This document shows positions 22,076-33,445 of a DNA stretch of 64,000 nt, one piece after another. Positions within the stretch are counted from its first letter, which is position 1. Each line of letters opens with the position of its first letter. A program made the position numbers and the translations under genes. This stretch comes from Benincasa hispida. Taxonomy: Eukaryota; Streptophyta; Magnoliopsida; Cucurbitales; Cucurbitaceae. The notes under the pieces are model-generated. The model was given only the letters and a program-made list of their open reading frames with translations. It did no database searches and was not told the origin of the DNA. Where the stretch lies: the NCBI RefSeq assembly GCF_009727055.1, contig NC_052353.1, positions 45,084,569 through 45,148,568 of the forward strand. Reading direction: 5' to 3'.

Positions 22076-23992
22076 TGAAGGAACTCTAAAACTAGAGAGC
22101 CAGTGAGCAGAAGTAGATCGTTCCAAACTCCATTGTGAAAGAACATATACATTTACAATCAAACAGATAGAATATGCATTAAAGACTAAATTATAACATG
22201 CTTCAAAGTAAATGCAATGGATCGAGTAGAATACCTTTAAAGAATCCTTTCTTCACCTATTTCCCTCGATCAATAACCAACGCGTTCAACAACACGAACG
22301 CCGCGAGCCTCTGAAAAATTCTCGATCACCAGTACAACTCGATCCTCGAACCTCGAACAAAATTGGACACCACCACTCGATTACCTTGGTATTCTCGGTG
22401 TGAGAATCCAGGAGTTATGGTCTTTATATGAATTTGGATAGAGGGAAGGAGGATGTAAACGATTGAGTATGCGACAGAAAGAAGAAGTCTATCGTATAGA
22501 CTTGATACTCAATTATGTAGTAAATGAGTGTTATCGTATAGGATTCTTGACGTGATCATTTAGTCTCTCAAAAGTAAAATGATTACTCATTTTTGTGTGG
22601 AATGTGTGGAATAATGAAAAATCATTTTCCTTCTTTATCCCACGGTTAGCCACAAAACTGTCTAAAACCACCCATTAAGGTGGTTATTGGAGAAAACAAA
22701 TTATTAATTATCTCCTAATTAATATATTTTAAGAAAATACAATAACTAACTTATCATATTATATTTATAAACTATAGTTTTAATATTACATCATATGCAA
22801 CATATAAACCATAGTTCTTTTTCTCCTTTATGGCATTTAATATAAATCATATTAATATTAATTCCTCCAATCAAATAATGTATCAAATACATCAAATCAA
22901 TTATATCATATATAATTGAACTAATTGAATCATATATAGTCAAATTCCCTCTTGTTAATTTGAACATTTCAAACGACCCAAAAACTAATTCTCAATATGA
23001 ATCTATTGAGTTACCAAAGGGACCTTATGGACTTGTAACTTGAAGCTCCAACGGTATGTGAATAACTGACTAAACTCTTTAATCACAATATCTACCATCC
23101 GTTAATTACCAAGCACTCCACTAAAGACCGACAACTGCACTATTCACACTACAAATATCTTTTTATGTCCATTGGATATAACCAATCAATAGTACGATAA
23201 CCCTTCACAAATCGCTCGTAAGTACGCTAGGCTAATTTACCATTTTGCCCCTATAGTTACATCTAACTCCTTAAGTACCATTGATTTCTCTAATAAACAA
23301 TACATCATAGTCCCACTATGACTAAACCTTTCTCGAGCCAAGAGAAGATGTGGTGCCATATTGTTCAAGCCTCGGAATCAGCCTTTAAGGGAGCAATTTA
23401 TCTACTTACCCCTGCTTCGAGGAAGAAGTGAATTCCATCTTGTGGAGTTGAGTTTCCAGCTCCCCAATCAGACGAATCCCCAAAGTGGTAGGTTTGAGTC
23501 GACGATCTGGCCACTCGCACCCGTGAAAATCAAAGAATCACCCTTATAGGTAGGAGTTCACAACTCACTCAGGATTAAGGTCATGTTACTTATGGTCATC
23601 CTAATGAAATGAAATTCTCAATTATGAATGGCGTTATATAACGAGACTAAACATTTAGTGGTTCGGTCTTATACAACATTTGTAACACCTAAAAAGTGGG
23701 CCACACTCATAGTGTCACAAGGATAAGGTATCCCTCCTTTATGCATATACTACAGACCATTTAGGTTATCACCTAAAGCACGATCCACTTGTATGTCTCC
23801 ACATACAGGCTTAAGTTACAACAATAACCATGGATCTTAGTTTATTTGCTTGTGGTTAATGCAATCAAAATATCTCATATTTCATAGATTGAAGTGAATA
23901 AAATATCTCATATTATATATCACAAAATGTTTGTTCATACAAGTGTTTACAAACTACGGGACCCTAAGAGATTGAGGGCATGAACCCCAACA
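22076..23992 (-). repeat. 3' LTR of copia element G
   Basis: On the minus strand it starts TGTTGGGGTTCATGCCC and ends in TTCA, for 1917 bases. It matches 28403-29444 and, in opposite orientation, 6362-7985. It is AT-rich in the middle (22700-22980) and carries CGATCG-type motifs near 22455-22580. Confidence 0.85.
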
Positions 23993-23999
23993 ATCAAAG

Positions 24000-25395
24000 T
24001 TCGTGTATCCTGTAAGGATCAAATCCTTAGAACCATACACAAGGATGTAGTCCATCGTTCTCTGAAGATACTTGAGGATTTTCTTGATGCTTGTTCAATG
24101 ACCCTATCTTGGATTAGACTGATATCTATTGACGATCCCCGCAACGTAGTAGATGTCAGGTCTAGTAATAACATCGCATACATCAAACTGCCTACAACAA
24201 ATGCATAGGGGATTCGTCTCATCTTCTCAACCTCTTGAGGTGTCTTAGGACACTGTTTCTTAGACAATGTAACTCTGTGCCTGAAAGGCAATATACCCCT
24301 CTTGGAGTTTTGCATCGAGTACTTGAACAACATCTTGTCAATGTGTGATGCCTGAGACAATGCTAGCATTTTGTTCTTTCAATCTCGAAAGATCTGAATC
24401 CCAAGAACAAACTGAGTCTCTCCTAAATCTTCCATTTGGAATTGGATCGCTAGCCATTTGTTAACTGAAGTCTGTAAACCTACATCATTCCCAATGAGTA
24501 TGATATCGTCTACATAAAACACGAGGAAAACTACTAAACTGTTGATGATTTTCTTGTAAACACAAGGCTCATCAACGTTTTGGTCAAAGCCATAAGATTT
24601 GATCGCAGTATCAAACCTTATGTTCCAAGATCGAGATGCCTGTTTTAGACCATAAGTGGACCGATTCAACTTGCAACCCTTTTGCGCTTGACCTCGGATA
24701 CCTCGGGTTGCACCATATAAATGGTCTCCTCAAGATTACCATTCAGAAAAGCAGTCTTAACATCCATTTGCCATATCTCATAGTCATAAGATAAGGCAAT
24801 GGATAGGAGGAAGTAGATAAACTTCAGCATGGGATCAAGCGAGAAAGTCTCTACATAGTCGACTCTTTCTAACTGCGTATAACCCTTTGCCACCAGTCTA
24901 GCCTTGAAGGTTTGCACCTTCTCATCAACACCTTGTTTCCTCTTGTAGATCCATTTACAACCTATAAGTGTAACCACATCATGTTGAACTATAAAATCCC
25001 AAACTGAGTTGAAGTACATAGACTTCATCTCGAGATCCATGGCTTTGACCCATTCATCTCTGTCAACATCCTCCATTGCCTTTTTGTAAGACAACAGATT
25101 CTCAACCTCGCCATCAGCTACCATAGTTAGGATTTCAGTTAAACCCATATAGTAAACAGGTGGGTTTGCAACCCTCCCACTACGTCGAGGTTCCCTAAAC
25201 TCTTGAGGTGGATTTGATCTACTATATGAGCTTCCATCAACAACTTTTGTTGATGTAGCAGACTCTTCAACAACTCTTATTGAAGTTTCAGTAGTTTCTT
25301 TAGAAAGCACACTCAACATAATTTTGCTTTTAAAACTGTGCTCCCTTATATGATCCTCCTCAAGAAAAGTAGCGTTTTTCGATACAAACACTTTG
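24000..25395 (-). pseudogene. reverse transcriptase of copia element G
   Basis: 25391-24666 (241 codons) carries the inter-domain linker, a CKWIYKRK segment and the WQMDVKTAFLNGN segment. 24669-24379 follows in another frame, with SRSWNIRFDTA and the intact polymerase box FYVDDIILIG. 24369-24019 covers the thumb region, with SQASHIDKMLFKYSM and a LMYAM segment. The protein then meets the LTR: L-T-G-Y-T is followed by codons read from the LTR start. RNase H catalytic residues are therefore absent. At least two frameshifts separate the pieces. Confidence 0.82.
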
Positions 25396-26500
25396 TTTCC
25401 TTAGGATCATAAAAGTAACCCCCTCGTGTCCCTTTAAGGTAGCCTACAAATAGGCACAGCCTCGAACGTGGTTCCAGTTTCTTAGGATTAGTCTCAACAC
25501 ATATACTGGGCAACCCTCAATGCGGAAGTGACGTAAACTAGCTTTGCGCCCGTTCTACAACTCTAAAGGTGTTTTGGAAACACTTTTGGAGAGAACACAG
25601 TTCAGGATGTATGTTGCAGTCTCTACTAGAAACCCCAAAACGAATCCGGTAAGGAAGCATAACTCATCATCGACAGAACCATGTCCAATAAGGTTCTATT
25701 TCTCCTCTCCGATACACCATTCTGCTGAGGTGTACCAGGTGCTGAGAGTTGGGAACTGATTCCATTTTCTATCAAATAGCTTTGGAATTCATAATCCAAA
25801 AACTCTCCTCCTCAATTAGATCGAAGAGTTTTAATCATTTTACTTCATGCATTTTCAGCTTCAACCTTAAACTCTTTGAACTTTTCAAAGGATTCAGACT
25901 TATGTTGCATTAAATATACGTAGCCATACCTCGAATAATCAACAGTAAAAGTGATGAAGTACTCGTAGCCTCCCTTGGCTCGCAAATTCATTGGACCACA
26001 AAGGTCTAAATGCACTAGCTCTAGAGGCTCTTTGGCCTTATAACCTTTTCCAGTAAAAGGTCTTTTAGTCATTTTGCCTTCAAGGCATGACTTGCATATA
26101 GAGGAGAAACTTTAAGTCGTTTGTTTTCAGTTACGCAGTTTTAAACATCTCTATGTTATGGAGGGAGTTTGTTGCTAACGACCTTAGCACATAAAAATTG
26201 TTCTCTAGTTGAGCTGAACATATATCAACACCATCTTTCGAAATACACAATTTATTTATAGAAAAGTTTAAGGTGTATTTACATTCAAGCCACGACTTTA
26301 CAGAAATTAAGTTCTTCTTTAACTTAGGAACTACATACACATCATTCAAAATGACAAACCTATTTTGTAAAGTCAACCGGAGGCCTCCCACTACCACAGC
26401 TGAGACGACGTGCCTGGTTCCAACTCGCAACATCATCTCATCAGCCTCAAGCTACTACTAGGAACAAATTCCCTGAAATGAAGAACCAACATGGTTAGTG
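25396..26500 (-). pseudogene. protease, pre-integrase and integrase of copia element G
   Basis: The protease motif, normally DSGATNH, reads ESRATNH (about 26500-26460 on the minus strand), so the catalytic Asp and Gly are both changed. Three stops follow before the segment MMLRVGTRHVVSA. 26436-26131 holds the pre-integrase DVYVVPKLKKNLISV segment. 26072-25845 begins the integrase core, with HLDLCGPMN for the first Asp. The rest (25845-25396) is readable in pieces, with SAPGTPQQNGVSERRN carrying the Glu. Confidence 0.78.
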
Positions 26501-27454
26501 GCCCTAGACTCTATAATGCAGGCAGAATCATCATTCTCCACTAAACAAGTCTCCAAAACCAGTAAATCATATTTACCTTATTTGGCATTCTTCTTCTCCT
26601 ATAAATAACGAGGGTACTTCCACTTCTAGTGCCCATCCTGGTTGCAATGGAAACACTTTCCTTTGTCAACCAGTGCTAGTCGCCTACCTTGCAGAGAGGT
26701 AGGTTATGAGTTAGCAGGTGCCTTCCCTTTCCTCTTACTACCCTTCTTCTTTTTCCACTTGTTGGTGTCGAAAGAAGATGATGCAGACTAATTTCTAGAG
26801 GTCAAACCTCGATGGAACTTGTTGGAAGATGAAGTAACATTTTCCTTACCAACCTTCTTCTCCTTACTTTTTGGCAAGGATTGAAATGTCTGCAACTCAT
26901 TGAGCATTTGTAAAGTTGTAATCAACCCTGTTCAGAACAACATTGCTTACTAGATGAAGGAAGCTTTCTGGTAACAACTCCAGAATGATGCTAACTTGGT
27001 TGGCCTCATCAATGCTCGACCCGTTCATCTTTGCCACGTTAAGTGGACCATCATGTTCAGAACACATTCACGAACAGATGTACCCTCCTTCATTTTGGAG
27101 TTGAAGATGTACTTTAGAGCGTTGTGTCTAAGCTGCACGGATGGTTGTCCGAACATCCCTTCAAGGACTCCATGATCTTGTGTGCAGTGATCATGGGCTC
27201 ATGTTTCTTGGCCAAAACGTCATTAAGGCTGGCCAAGATGTACGCTCGGGCCTTCTCGTTCGCTCGTGTCCATTTCTCGTATGCCTCTCGAACATTTCAA
27301 GTGGCGTTGGGAGGTGGAATAGGAGGACACTCCTCCAGAAGGACGAACCTAAGGTCATCAATGATTAGATTGTGTTAATCATGTTTTTCCAAATAGCGTA
27401 GTTCTCGCCAGTTAGTTTATCGACGGCTAAAAATGCAAGAGTAGCAATAGCCAT
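26500..27454 (-). pseudogene. gag of copia element G
   Basis: An ATG at 27454 (minus strand) opens a MAIATLAFLAVDKLTGENY segment, the standard copia gag start. A stop after about 29 codons and a frameshift follow. In the new frame, ECPPIPPPNAT, EKWTRANEKARAYILASL and SVQLRHNALKYIFNSKM segments continue the domain. The nucleocapsid knuckle near 26660-26600 reads CFHCNQDGH, then a stop, and the final Cys is replaced by Tyr, so it cannot bind zinc normally. Confidence 0.75.
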
Positions 27455-27544
27455 GTAAAAAAGTTGCTGAAAAAAGAACAAATTTAATGAGTCTACTTGC
27501 ATTACAACTTTTAACACCAATTAAGTTTTAACAAAATAATTCTA

Positions 27545-28140
27545 TTGTACCCTATCGAGTATTCTATTGTACCCTCGTCACTTGATCATGTAGTAGCTCC
27601 TTCAGATCGTTAAGTAACGCCTATCGAGTATAAACGATCGTGTAGCGTGGATCAAGTGCCTTTGAACTATGCGATGAGCATGAAAGGCCACGCGATCTTG
27701 CAGTGTACATCGAGTAACACATGCTATGTGATCGAGTAGACAACGACTATACGATGAAGCATGATTGTCTTAACGATCGAGGAGCAAGCGTCGAGTATCG
27801 TATACCGAGTGATCGAGTAGCTACTGACTATGCGATGAGCATGCTAGCCTACTCAATCGTTTAGTGTGTGCGTCGTGTGTTGAGTATCATATACTCAATG
27901 ATCGTATACCCTGAGCGTCTACACAATCGAGTAGTCATCGCAACACGATTGAGTAAACTCTTTACACAATCGCGTAGCATTAGCCATGCGATCATTAAGC
28001 ACATACTACATGATCGAGTAGAACTTTTCTACACGATCGCATGGCCAAATATAAACGATTATTTAGCTTGGGCTACACGATGCAACCAATTTGGTTTTTT
28101 CCTTGAAGCAAAAAGCATCTCCATGCGTCTAAAGCTTCAT
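27545..28140 (-). repeat. degenerate CGATCG repeat array in the leader of element G
   Basis: This stretch lies between the PBS and the gag ATG and contains a few dozen imperfect copies of motifs such as ACGATCGTGTAG and TGATCGAGTAG, spaced 10-30 bases apart and mixed with ACTATGCGATGAGCATG units. Spacing is irregular and no unit is exact, so it is not a CRISPR array. The leader of F (8330-8610) has the same repeat, and shorter runs occur in the LTRs near 7480-7570, 22455-22580 and 28790-28910. Confidence 0.8.
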
Positions 28141-28387
28141 CACGAATGATTCAAAAAAAACAAAAACTTGTATACAAACTCGATTGCTTGTTAATTATGC
28201 CCAAAAATGCAGGGGCCCTTACAAATTAACTTAGTAAACTTAAAGAAAGCTTTAAATAGAGGCAATTATCCATCAACACATCCGTAACTACAGTTAACAT
28301 TTAAATGCATTGTAGAATACTTAAAACTCATCAAGACTGTAAATGAAATTCAATACAGCAATGGAATTTGGATTATCATAACAACCT

Positions 28388-28400
28388 AGCTCTGATACCA
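28388..28400 (-). other. primer binding site of copia element G (initiator tRNA-Met type)
   Basis: The minus strand reads TGGTATCAGAGCT, matching the standard plant copia PBS. It lies two bases from the LTR end, the same spacing as in element F. Confidence 0.9.
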
Positions 28401-28402
28401 AT

Positions 28403-29444
28403 TGAATGAACTCTAAAACTAGAGAGTCAATGAGCAGAAGTGGATCGTTCCAAACTTCATTGTGAAAGAACATGTACATTTACAATAAAAAAGACAGAAT
28501 ATGCATTAAAGACTAAATTACAACATGTTTCAAAGTAAATGCAAGGGATCGAGTAGCATACCTATGAAGAACCATTTCTTCACTTATTTCACTCGACCGA
28601 TCACCAACGCGTCCAACAGCACGAACACAGCGAGGTTTTGGAAAATCCTCCATCACCAGTGAGTACAACTTGATCCTCGGCCCTAGAACCAAACTAGACA
28701 CCACCACTCAATTACCTTGGTATTCTTAGTGTGAGAATCCAGGAGTTGTGGGTTTTATATGAATTTGGATAGATGGAAGGAGGATGTAAACGATCGAGTA
28801 GACAATCGAGTATGCGACAGAATGAAGAAATCTGTCATATAGACTTGATACTCGATCGTCTAGTAAACGAGTGCTATTGTATAGAATACTCGATGCGATC
28901 GTTTACTCTCTCAAAAGTAATCTAATTACTTGTTTTTGCATGGAATGTGTGGAATAATGAAAAACCATTTTCCTTCTTTATCCCACGGTTAGCCACAAAA
29001 CTATCTAAAACCACCCATTAAGGTGGTTATTGGAGAAAACAAATTATTAATTATCTCCTAATTAATATATTTTAAGAAAATACAATAACTAACTTATCAT
29101 ATTATATTTATAACCTATAGTTTTAATATTACATCATATGCAACATATAAACCATAGTTATTTTCTTCTTTATGGCATTTAATATAAATCATATTTATAT
29201 TAATTTCTCCAATCAAATAATATATTAAATATATCATATCAGTTATATCATATATAATTGAACTAATTTAATCATATATAATCAAACTTCCTCTTGTTAA
29301 TTTAAACATTCAAACTAACCCAAAAACTGATTCTCAATATGAATCCATTGAGCTACCAAAGGGACCTTATGGACTTGTAGCATGAAGCTCCAATGGTACA
29401 TGAATAACTGACTAAACTCTTTAATCACGATATCGACCATCTGG
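28403..29444 (-). repeat. 5' LTR of copia element G, truncated
   Basis: It matches the 3' half of the LTR at 22076-23992 closely, including the TAATTATCTCCTAATTAAT stretch. At about 29444 the similarity ends abruptly and a different copia LTR family continues, so roughly the first 870 bases are missing. Confidence 0.85.
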
Positions 29445-29580
29445 ATACAAAGTTACCCTAAGGTAAAACAGTAATTTGACCCAGTTTGTGTACGAATACT
29501 CGTGAATGACTAACTTGTTGTTATTAGTCTATATCCATAGACACAAAAATATATATGCAGTGAGAAGAGTGCAGCTATGA

Positions 29581-29585
29581 GTCTT
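29581..29585. repeat. target site duplication GTCTT of element B (partner at 40300-40304)
   Basis: GTCTT lies immediately before TGATGC and immediately after CATCA at the outer ends of B. The host copia LTR reads through GTCTTTAGTG when one copy is removed. Confidence 0.92.
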
Positions 29586-31259
29586 TGATGCTTGGTTTGA
29601 TGAAATGGAAATATAGATGATATGCGTCGATGGAATTTCGTTGTGCACTCAAGTTTCCTCAACGGATTCCAAGTGTAAATTCCTCTGAGTTTCCTGGTAA
29701 GTCCAGGGTCGAATACAGGGATTTGTAAAAATAGTTTGCATTGGTAATTTTTATGAAGAACTTTGCGGTAACCGGATAAATAAATAAAGTGTTGGGTTTG
29801 TTGTTTGCGTTAATGAAAAATAAATAACAAATGCGGTGGAGTTTGAAAAGAGTTGGTAAACGGGAGATGCGATGAATATGCGGTGAACGGGTTGAGAAGG
29901 GTTTCGGCTAACACTCCCTAGAATGCGTTCATGCTTTGCGATCATGCAACATGCATACAATAGTAAACCATCTCTCGATGTGAATGCTACGGCTTCTAAT
30001 ACTAGAACGCATGAGATATATGCGATAAGTCTATAGGATCTACACATAAGCCTCTATTCTTATTTATGTGATGACAGGATAGTACACACACAAATAAGGC
30101 AACCACATAATATCATTCCTATCTCTAGGATGCATGCGATGCAAGTTGACAAACAAAGCTTATCTCTAAGTCCCTATCTCTTGTTTATGCAAATCTAATC
30201 TTGCTTTTTCGAGTCCAGATTCTAACCTAGCTCTCTCGAGACATTATGTTCTTTCTTTAGACTCTCTCTCGAGTAACTCTAAAGGGTATTTTGCACAACA
30301 TAAAACAAGACAATTGCAAGCAATGAATTTCCTAGGTCATATTAACTTAGTTCTTCTCAACCCATTCGACTAGTTTAGCTACTCATGCATATTAAGAGAG
30401 TGAACAGATATAGAAATAGAACTTCCATTGTATAAATATGAAGATGAAGTACAGAATAACAATGCAAGTATAGAATAAAGAGCCTGGTAGAAATTTCTTG
30501 CTGCCAAGCGTTACACTGTTTCTACTCGTGCTCAAAATATAATCCTGCTCTCACGAGAATCGACCCGCTCTATGCTTTTACGCCCCAAGGTTCTCTCTCG
30601 AATTGCCCTGATCGATCTCTGGTGCCACCACTCTTCTCTTGCTCTGCCTTAAAAGGAAAAGGAAAACTATTGACAGCGGCGTGAACTTGTGGAACAAAAG
30701 ATTGTAAAAACGGTGAACCCCTTCTCTGAAGAATGCCCTTGGTATTTATAGAGCATCCATGGTGGAAGGTGGCTTCTCTCTCCTGGTTGTACAAATGGGA
30801 CAACATTAATTCCTGACTGATGCACCGAATAATTGTTACCGATAAAGCTGAATGTACTTTGTTACCGTTATCAGCTATCAACTTAATTTGGATTTGACTG
30901 TCATCAGCTTTCTGTCCCATCGTGCTTAATTGGACTTTCACCCAGATGCGTCCACCATGTTGCACTGGCCAAGTTGCGATAATCCTTCTTGGGCGAATTT
31001 TTGCGAGCACGATCAACGCAGAACCTTGCGGTGAAGTTGCACTCGACCAATGATTCCGAAGATCGCAATTCTTGTATTGCTTGAATGCATATTCTCCACA
31101 AAATATACGAAGATCAACTGTTCTAATGCACTGAATGCATGCGACCATAATATTATGAAAACGATGATAAATGGATGCAAATTAACATATTTCATCAACA
31201 CAATCCAATATTGTTTAAGAACTTAGTACTATGATAACGTGCATTTCTGCTCGTTATCA
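29586..31259 (-). repeat. 3' LTR of element B (LTR type 1)
   Basis: The 1674-base LTR matches the LTRs of A and C. On the minus strand it starts TGATAACGAGC and ends AAGCATCA. It carries the terminal hairpin, a TATA box (about 30741-30752) and the GGTCGAA/TTCGACC motif near 29710. The PPT sequence AAAATTTGGAGGTG abuts it. Confidence 0.88.
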
Positions 31260-32652
31260 CACCTCCAAATTTTAACAATGTTTTTCCTCAAGCATAAGCT
31301 AAAGATTCCTTTAGCAAGTAAATCACAATGTCTTCTCCTAGATTTCTCAAGAATACTTCGTTCAAATCCTATGTATCAGAGTTTCCTTGAGTCTTCTTCA
31401 AGTATCTTCTTAAACTATTTCTAAGACCTAGGGACTACAAGCTTAACTTTCAAACAGACTTTACTAAAATCCGGAACATCGCATGATTTATTTCAAAAAG
31501 AAAATTTTCTACCGGGGTGTTAAATGATTTTATCCTTGCACAAAAAAATTTCTTCATTGATATATTTGTTTTTTGACCTTGCGCTGATCCAAGTGCCTTG
31601 CCTTCATTTTGGCTTGCCCCCACGGGTGTCATGCGGACATCCAACTACGAGCAATGCACTTTTCCTCAGACTAAACTCATACCGATTTGGCAGTAGAGTT
31701 GCGGTCATTGATTTATGCGTTGATCCTGGTGACTTACTTTCGTTTTGGCTTGCCTCCATGTATGTCATGCGGACATCCAACTATGGGTAAGTGCCTTTCA
31801 CAACTTAACTCTTATCAACATGGGTTTCCCATTGCGTTGACATTGGAGTTATTATTCTATTTTTTTTTTCAGAAAATAGCAAGGTCGAAAATAAATACCT
31901 CACCCCCAAATTTTAAAATGCAGCAATGTCCTCATTGCCAAAAGATGAAAGTCATGCGATGTTCTAGAATGCATTGTAAAGAGAGTTTGAAAGAAAGCTA
32001 GCAAACCCCTAACTTCTAGAAATATTTATGAGGTGACTATCTTAAGATTATGTAGACTCTAGTATATATGAAAGACATAGAAGCATATTTTTCATCATTG
32101 AAATCATACTTGGTGAAGAGACAACATGCAGTAACCTTCTAAATTTATCTATGTCAAATGATTGTGGTGATCAAAGAGGATGCGGTGATAAAACTTTGAA
32201 AACTAAAATGCAATGTGATAGCGCAAAATTTGAAAAAGGAAGAGTATACCCCCAAATTTTGTGTTGTCGCCCGCATTGTGTATTGACGCATCAATCTTTG
32301 CGGTGATCTTTCTTCTGTGGATTGTGAGATCTTTCTTCTGTGGATTATGATGATGGAGTAAGATAAGTGTTTCTTCGTGTGACATCTCTACAATCTAGCA
32401 CCTCAATCATTGCAAGAAAAAGAAAGAGAGGGTCAAATTATTTTAAACAAAACAAAATTCATCATCGTAATCTCCATTTGTTTTTTTTTAGAAATAAAGA
32501 CAGTAATAGTGAAATAAGGATAGATCAAGATTGAAAAGATATAGTAAAAATTCTGAGTAGTGGAGAAGAATTGAAGAGTTGATGCTTCCCAAAACATGCG
32601 TCCCTGATAAATTGAGATCATTTAATAACACAGGGACCACCTACTTCCTTAT
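31260..32652 (-). other. 3' non-coding region of element B with two purine tracts and a paired repeat
   Basis: No protein is recognisable. The terminal purine tract (31260-31275) reads AAAATTTGGAGGTG. A second one (about 32248-32258) reads AAATTTGGGGGTA. Between them lie two copies (31611-31650 and 31746-31790) of a repeat whose core is GTTGGATGTCCGCATGAC. C and D have the same pair. The antisense ORFs across this stretch follow from the DNA repeats and are not supported as genes. Confidence 0.7.
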
Positions 32653-33153
32653 TTATTCAAAGTTCTTTAGTTCCACGGAGTCGACTTGGCGATGCCAGTC
32701 TTCTCCATGATATGCCTTTACTTGCTGCCCATTGACTTTGAATATGTTGGTTCCGTAATCATTTAATAATTCAACCGCACCATGCGGAAATACTTGTCTA
32801 ATTATGAATGGTCCGGACCAACGTGACTTTAGTTTTTCCGGGAAGAGTCGCAGACGTGAGTTGAAGTGCAAGACCTTTTGTCCGACTTGGAGGTTCTTAC
32901 CGCATATGCATTGGTCGTGCCAGTGCTTGGTGCGCTCTTTATAAATCTTCGCATTTTCATATGTGTTGTTCCTCAATTTTTCTAGCTCCACCAGTTGCAT
33001 TTTTCGCGCTTCTTCTGCTTTCTTCAAATCAAAATTCAACTTCTTTACTGCCCACAGTCCTTATATTCCAACTCCGAAGGCAAGTGACACACCTTACCAA
33101 ATACCAGCGCATATGGGGACATACCTGTAGGTGTTTTAAATTCGGTCCGGTAT

Positions 33154-33445
33154 GTCCACAACGCATCGTCATGCTTTGTTGCCCAATCTTTCAGTGAAGG
33201 CCTTACTACCTTCTCAAGTATCAGCTTAATTTCCCGATTGGACACTTCAGCCTGACCATTCGTTTGCGGATGGTATGTGGCTGTCTCTTATACACATCTA
33301 GATGTGTATAAGAGACAGGTCCACAACGCATCGTCATGCTTTGTTGCCCAATCTTTCAGTGAAGGCTTTACTACCTTCTCAAGTATCAGCTTAATTTCTC
33401 GATTGGACACTTCAGCCTGACCATTCGTTTGCGGATGGTATGCGG
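33154..33445. repeat. 127-base copies on either side of the adapter
   Basis: 33154-33280 and 33319-33445 align over 127 bases, starting GTCCACAACGC and ending TGGTATG-T/C-GG, with about three single-base differences. The differences suggest that reads from two different copies of this element family were joined through the adapter. Confidence 0.92.
33281..33318. other. sequencing-library adapter: Tn5 mosaic-end junction (Nextera mate-pair type)
   Basis: The stretch is CTGTCTCTTATACACATCT followed directly by its exact reverse complement, 38 bases in all. This is the known 19-base Tn5 mosaic end in head-to-head form, as produced by the circularisation junction of mate-pair libraries. It is not plant sequence. 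The two flanks, 33154-33280 and 33319-33445, are near-identical copies of the same integrase stretch. Confidence 0.97.

Larger units (their letters stand above)
22076..29444 (-). mobile_element. Ty1/copia element G (minus strand)
   Basis: On the minus strand the order is 5' LTR (28403-29444, truncated), PBS (28388-28400), a long leader with CGATCG repeats, gag (27454 down to about 26500), protease and pre-integrase, integrase, RT, then the 3' LTR (22076-23992). The 3' LTR begins inside the RNase H coding sequence, right after a GYT codon triplet, so most of RNase H, the 3' UTR and the polypurine tract are missing. All genes have stops or frameshifts. Its 5' LTR is cut at 29444 against an unrelated copia LTR, so no target duplication can be checked. 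Confidence 0.8.

Noticed and set aside
27545..28140. CRISPR-like array
   Set aside because: The genome is plant, units are degenerate and spacing is irregular; it is the leader of a copia element.
29695..29712. Splice donor GGTAAGTCC in the LTRs
   Set aside because: It lies on the antisense strand relative to element transcription.
31524..31790. Conserved small protein shared with 51735-51941
   Set aside because: The frames lie antisense to the elements in their non-coding tail. The similarity follows from a duplicated DNA repeat read in two different frames.
33281..33318. Perfect 38-base palindrome as a natural hairpin, terminator or recombination site
   Set aside because: The sequence is exactly the Tn5 mosaic-end junction of a sequencing library and is flanked by a chimeric duplication.
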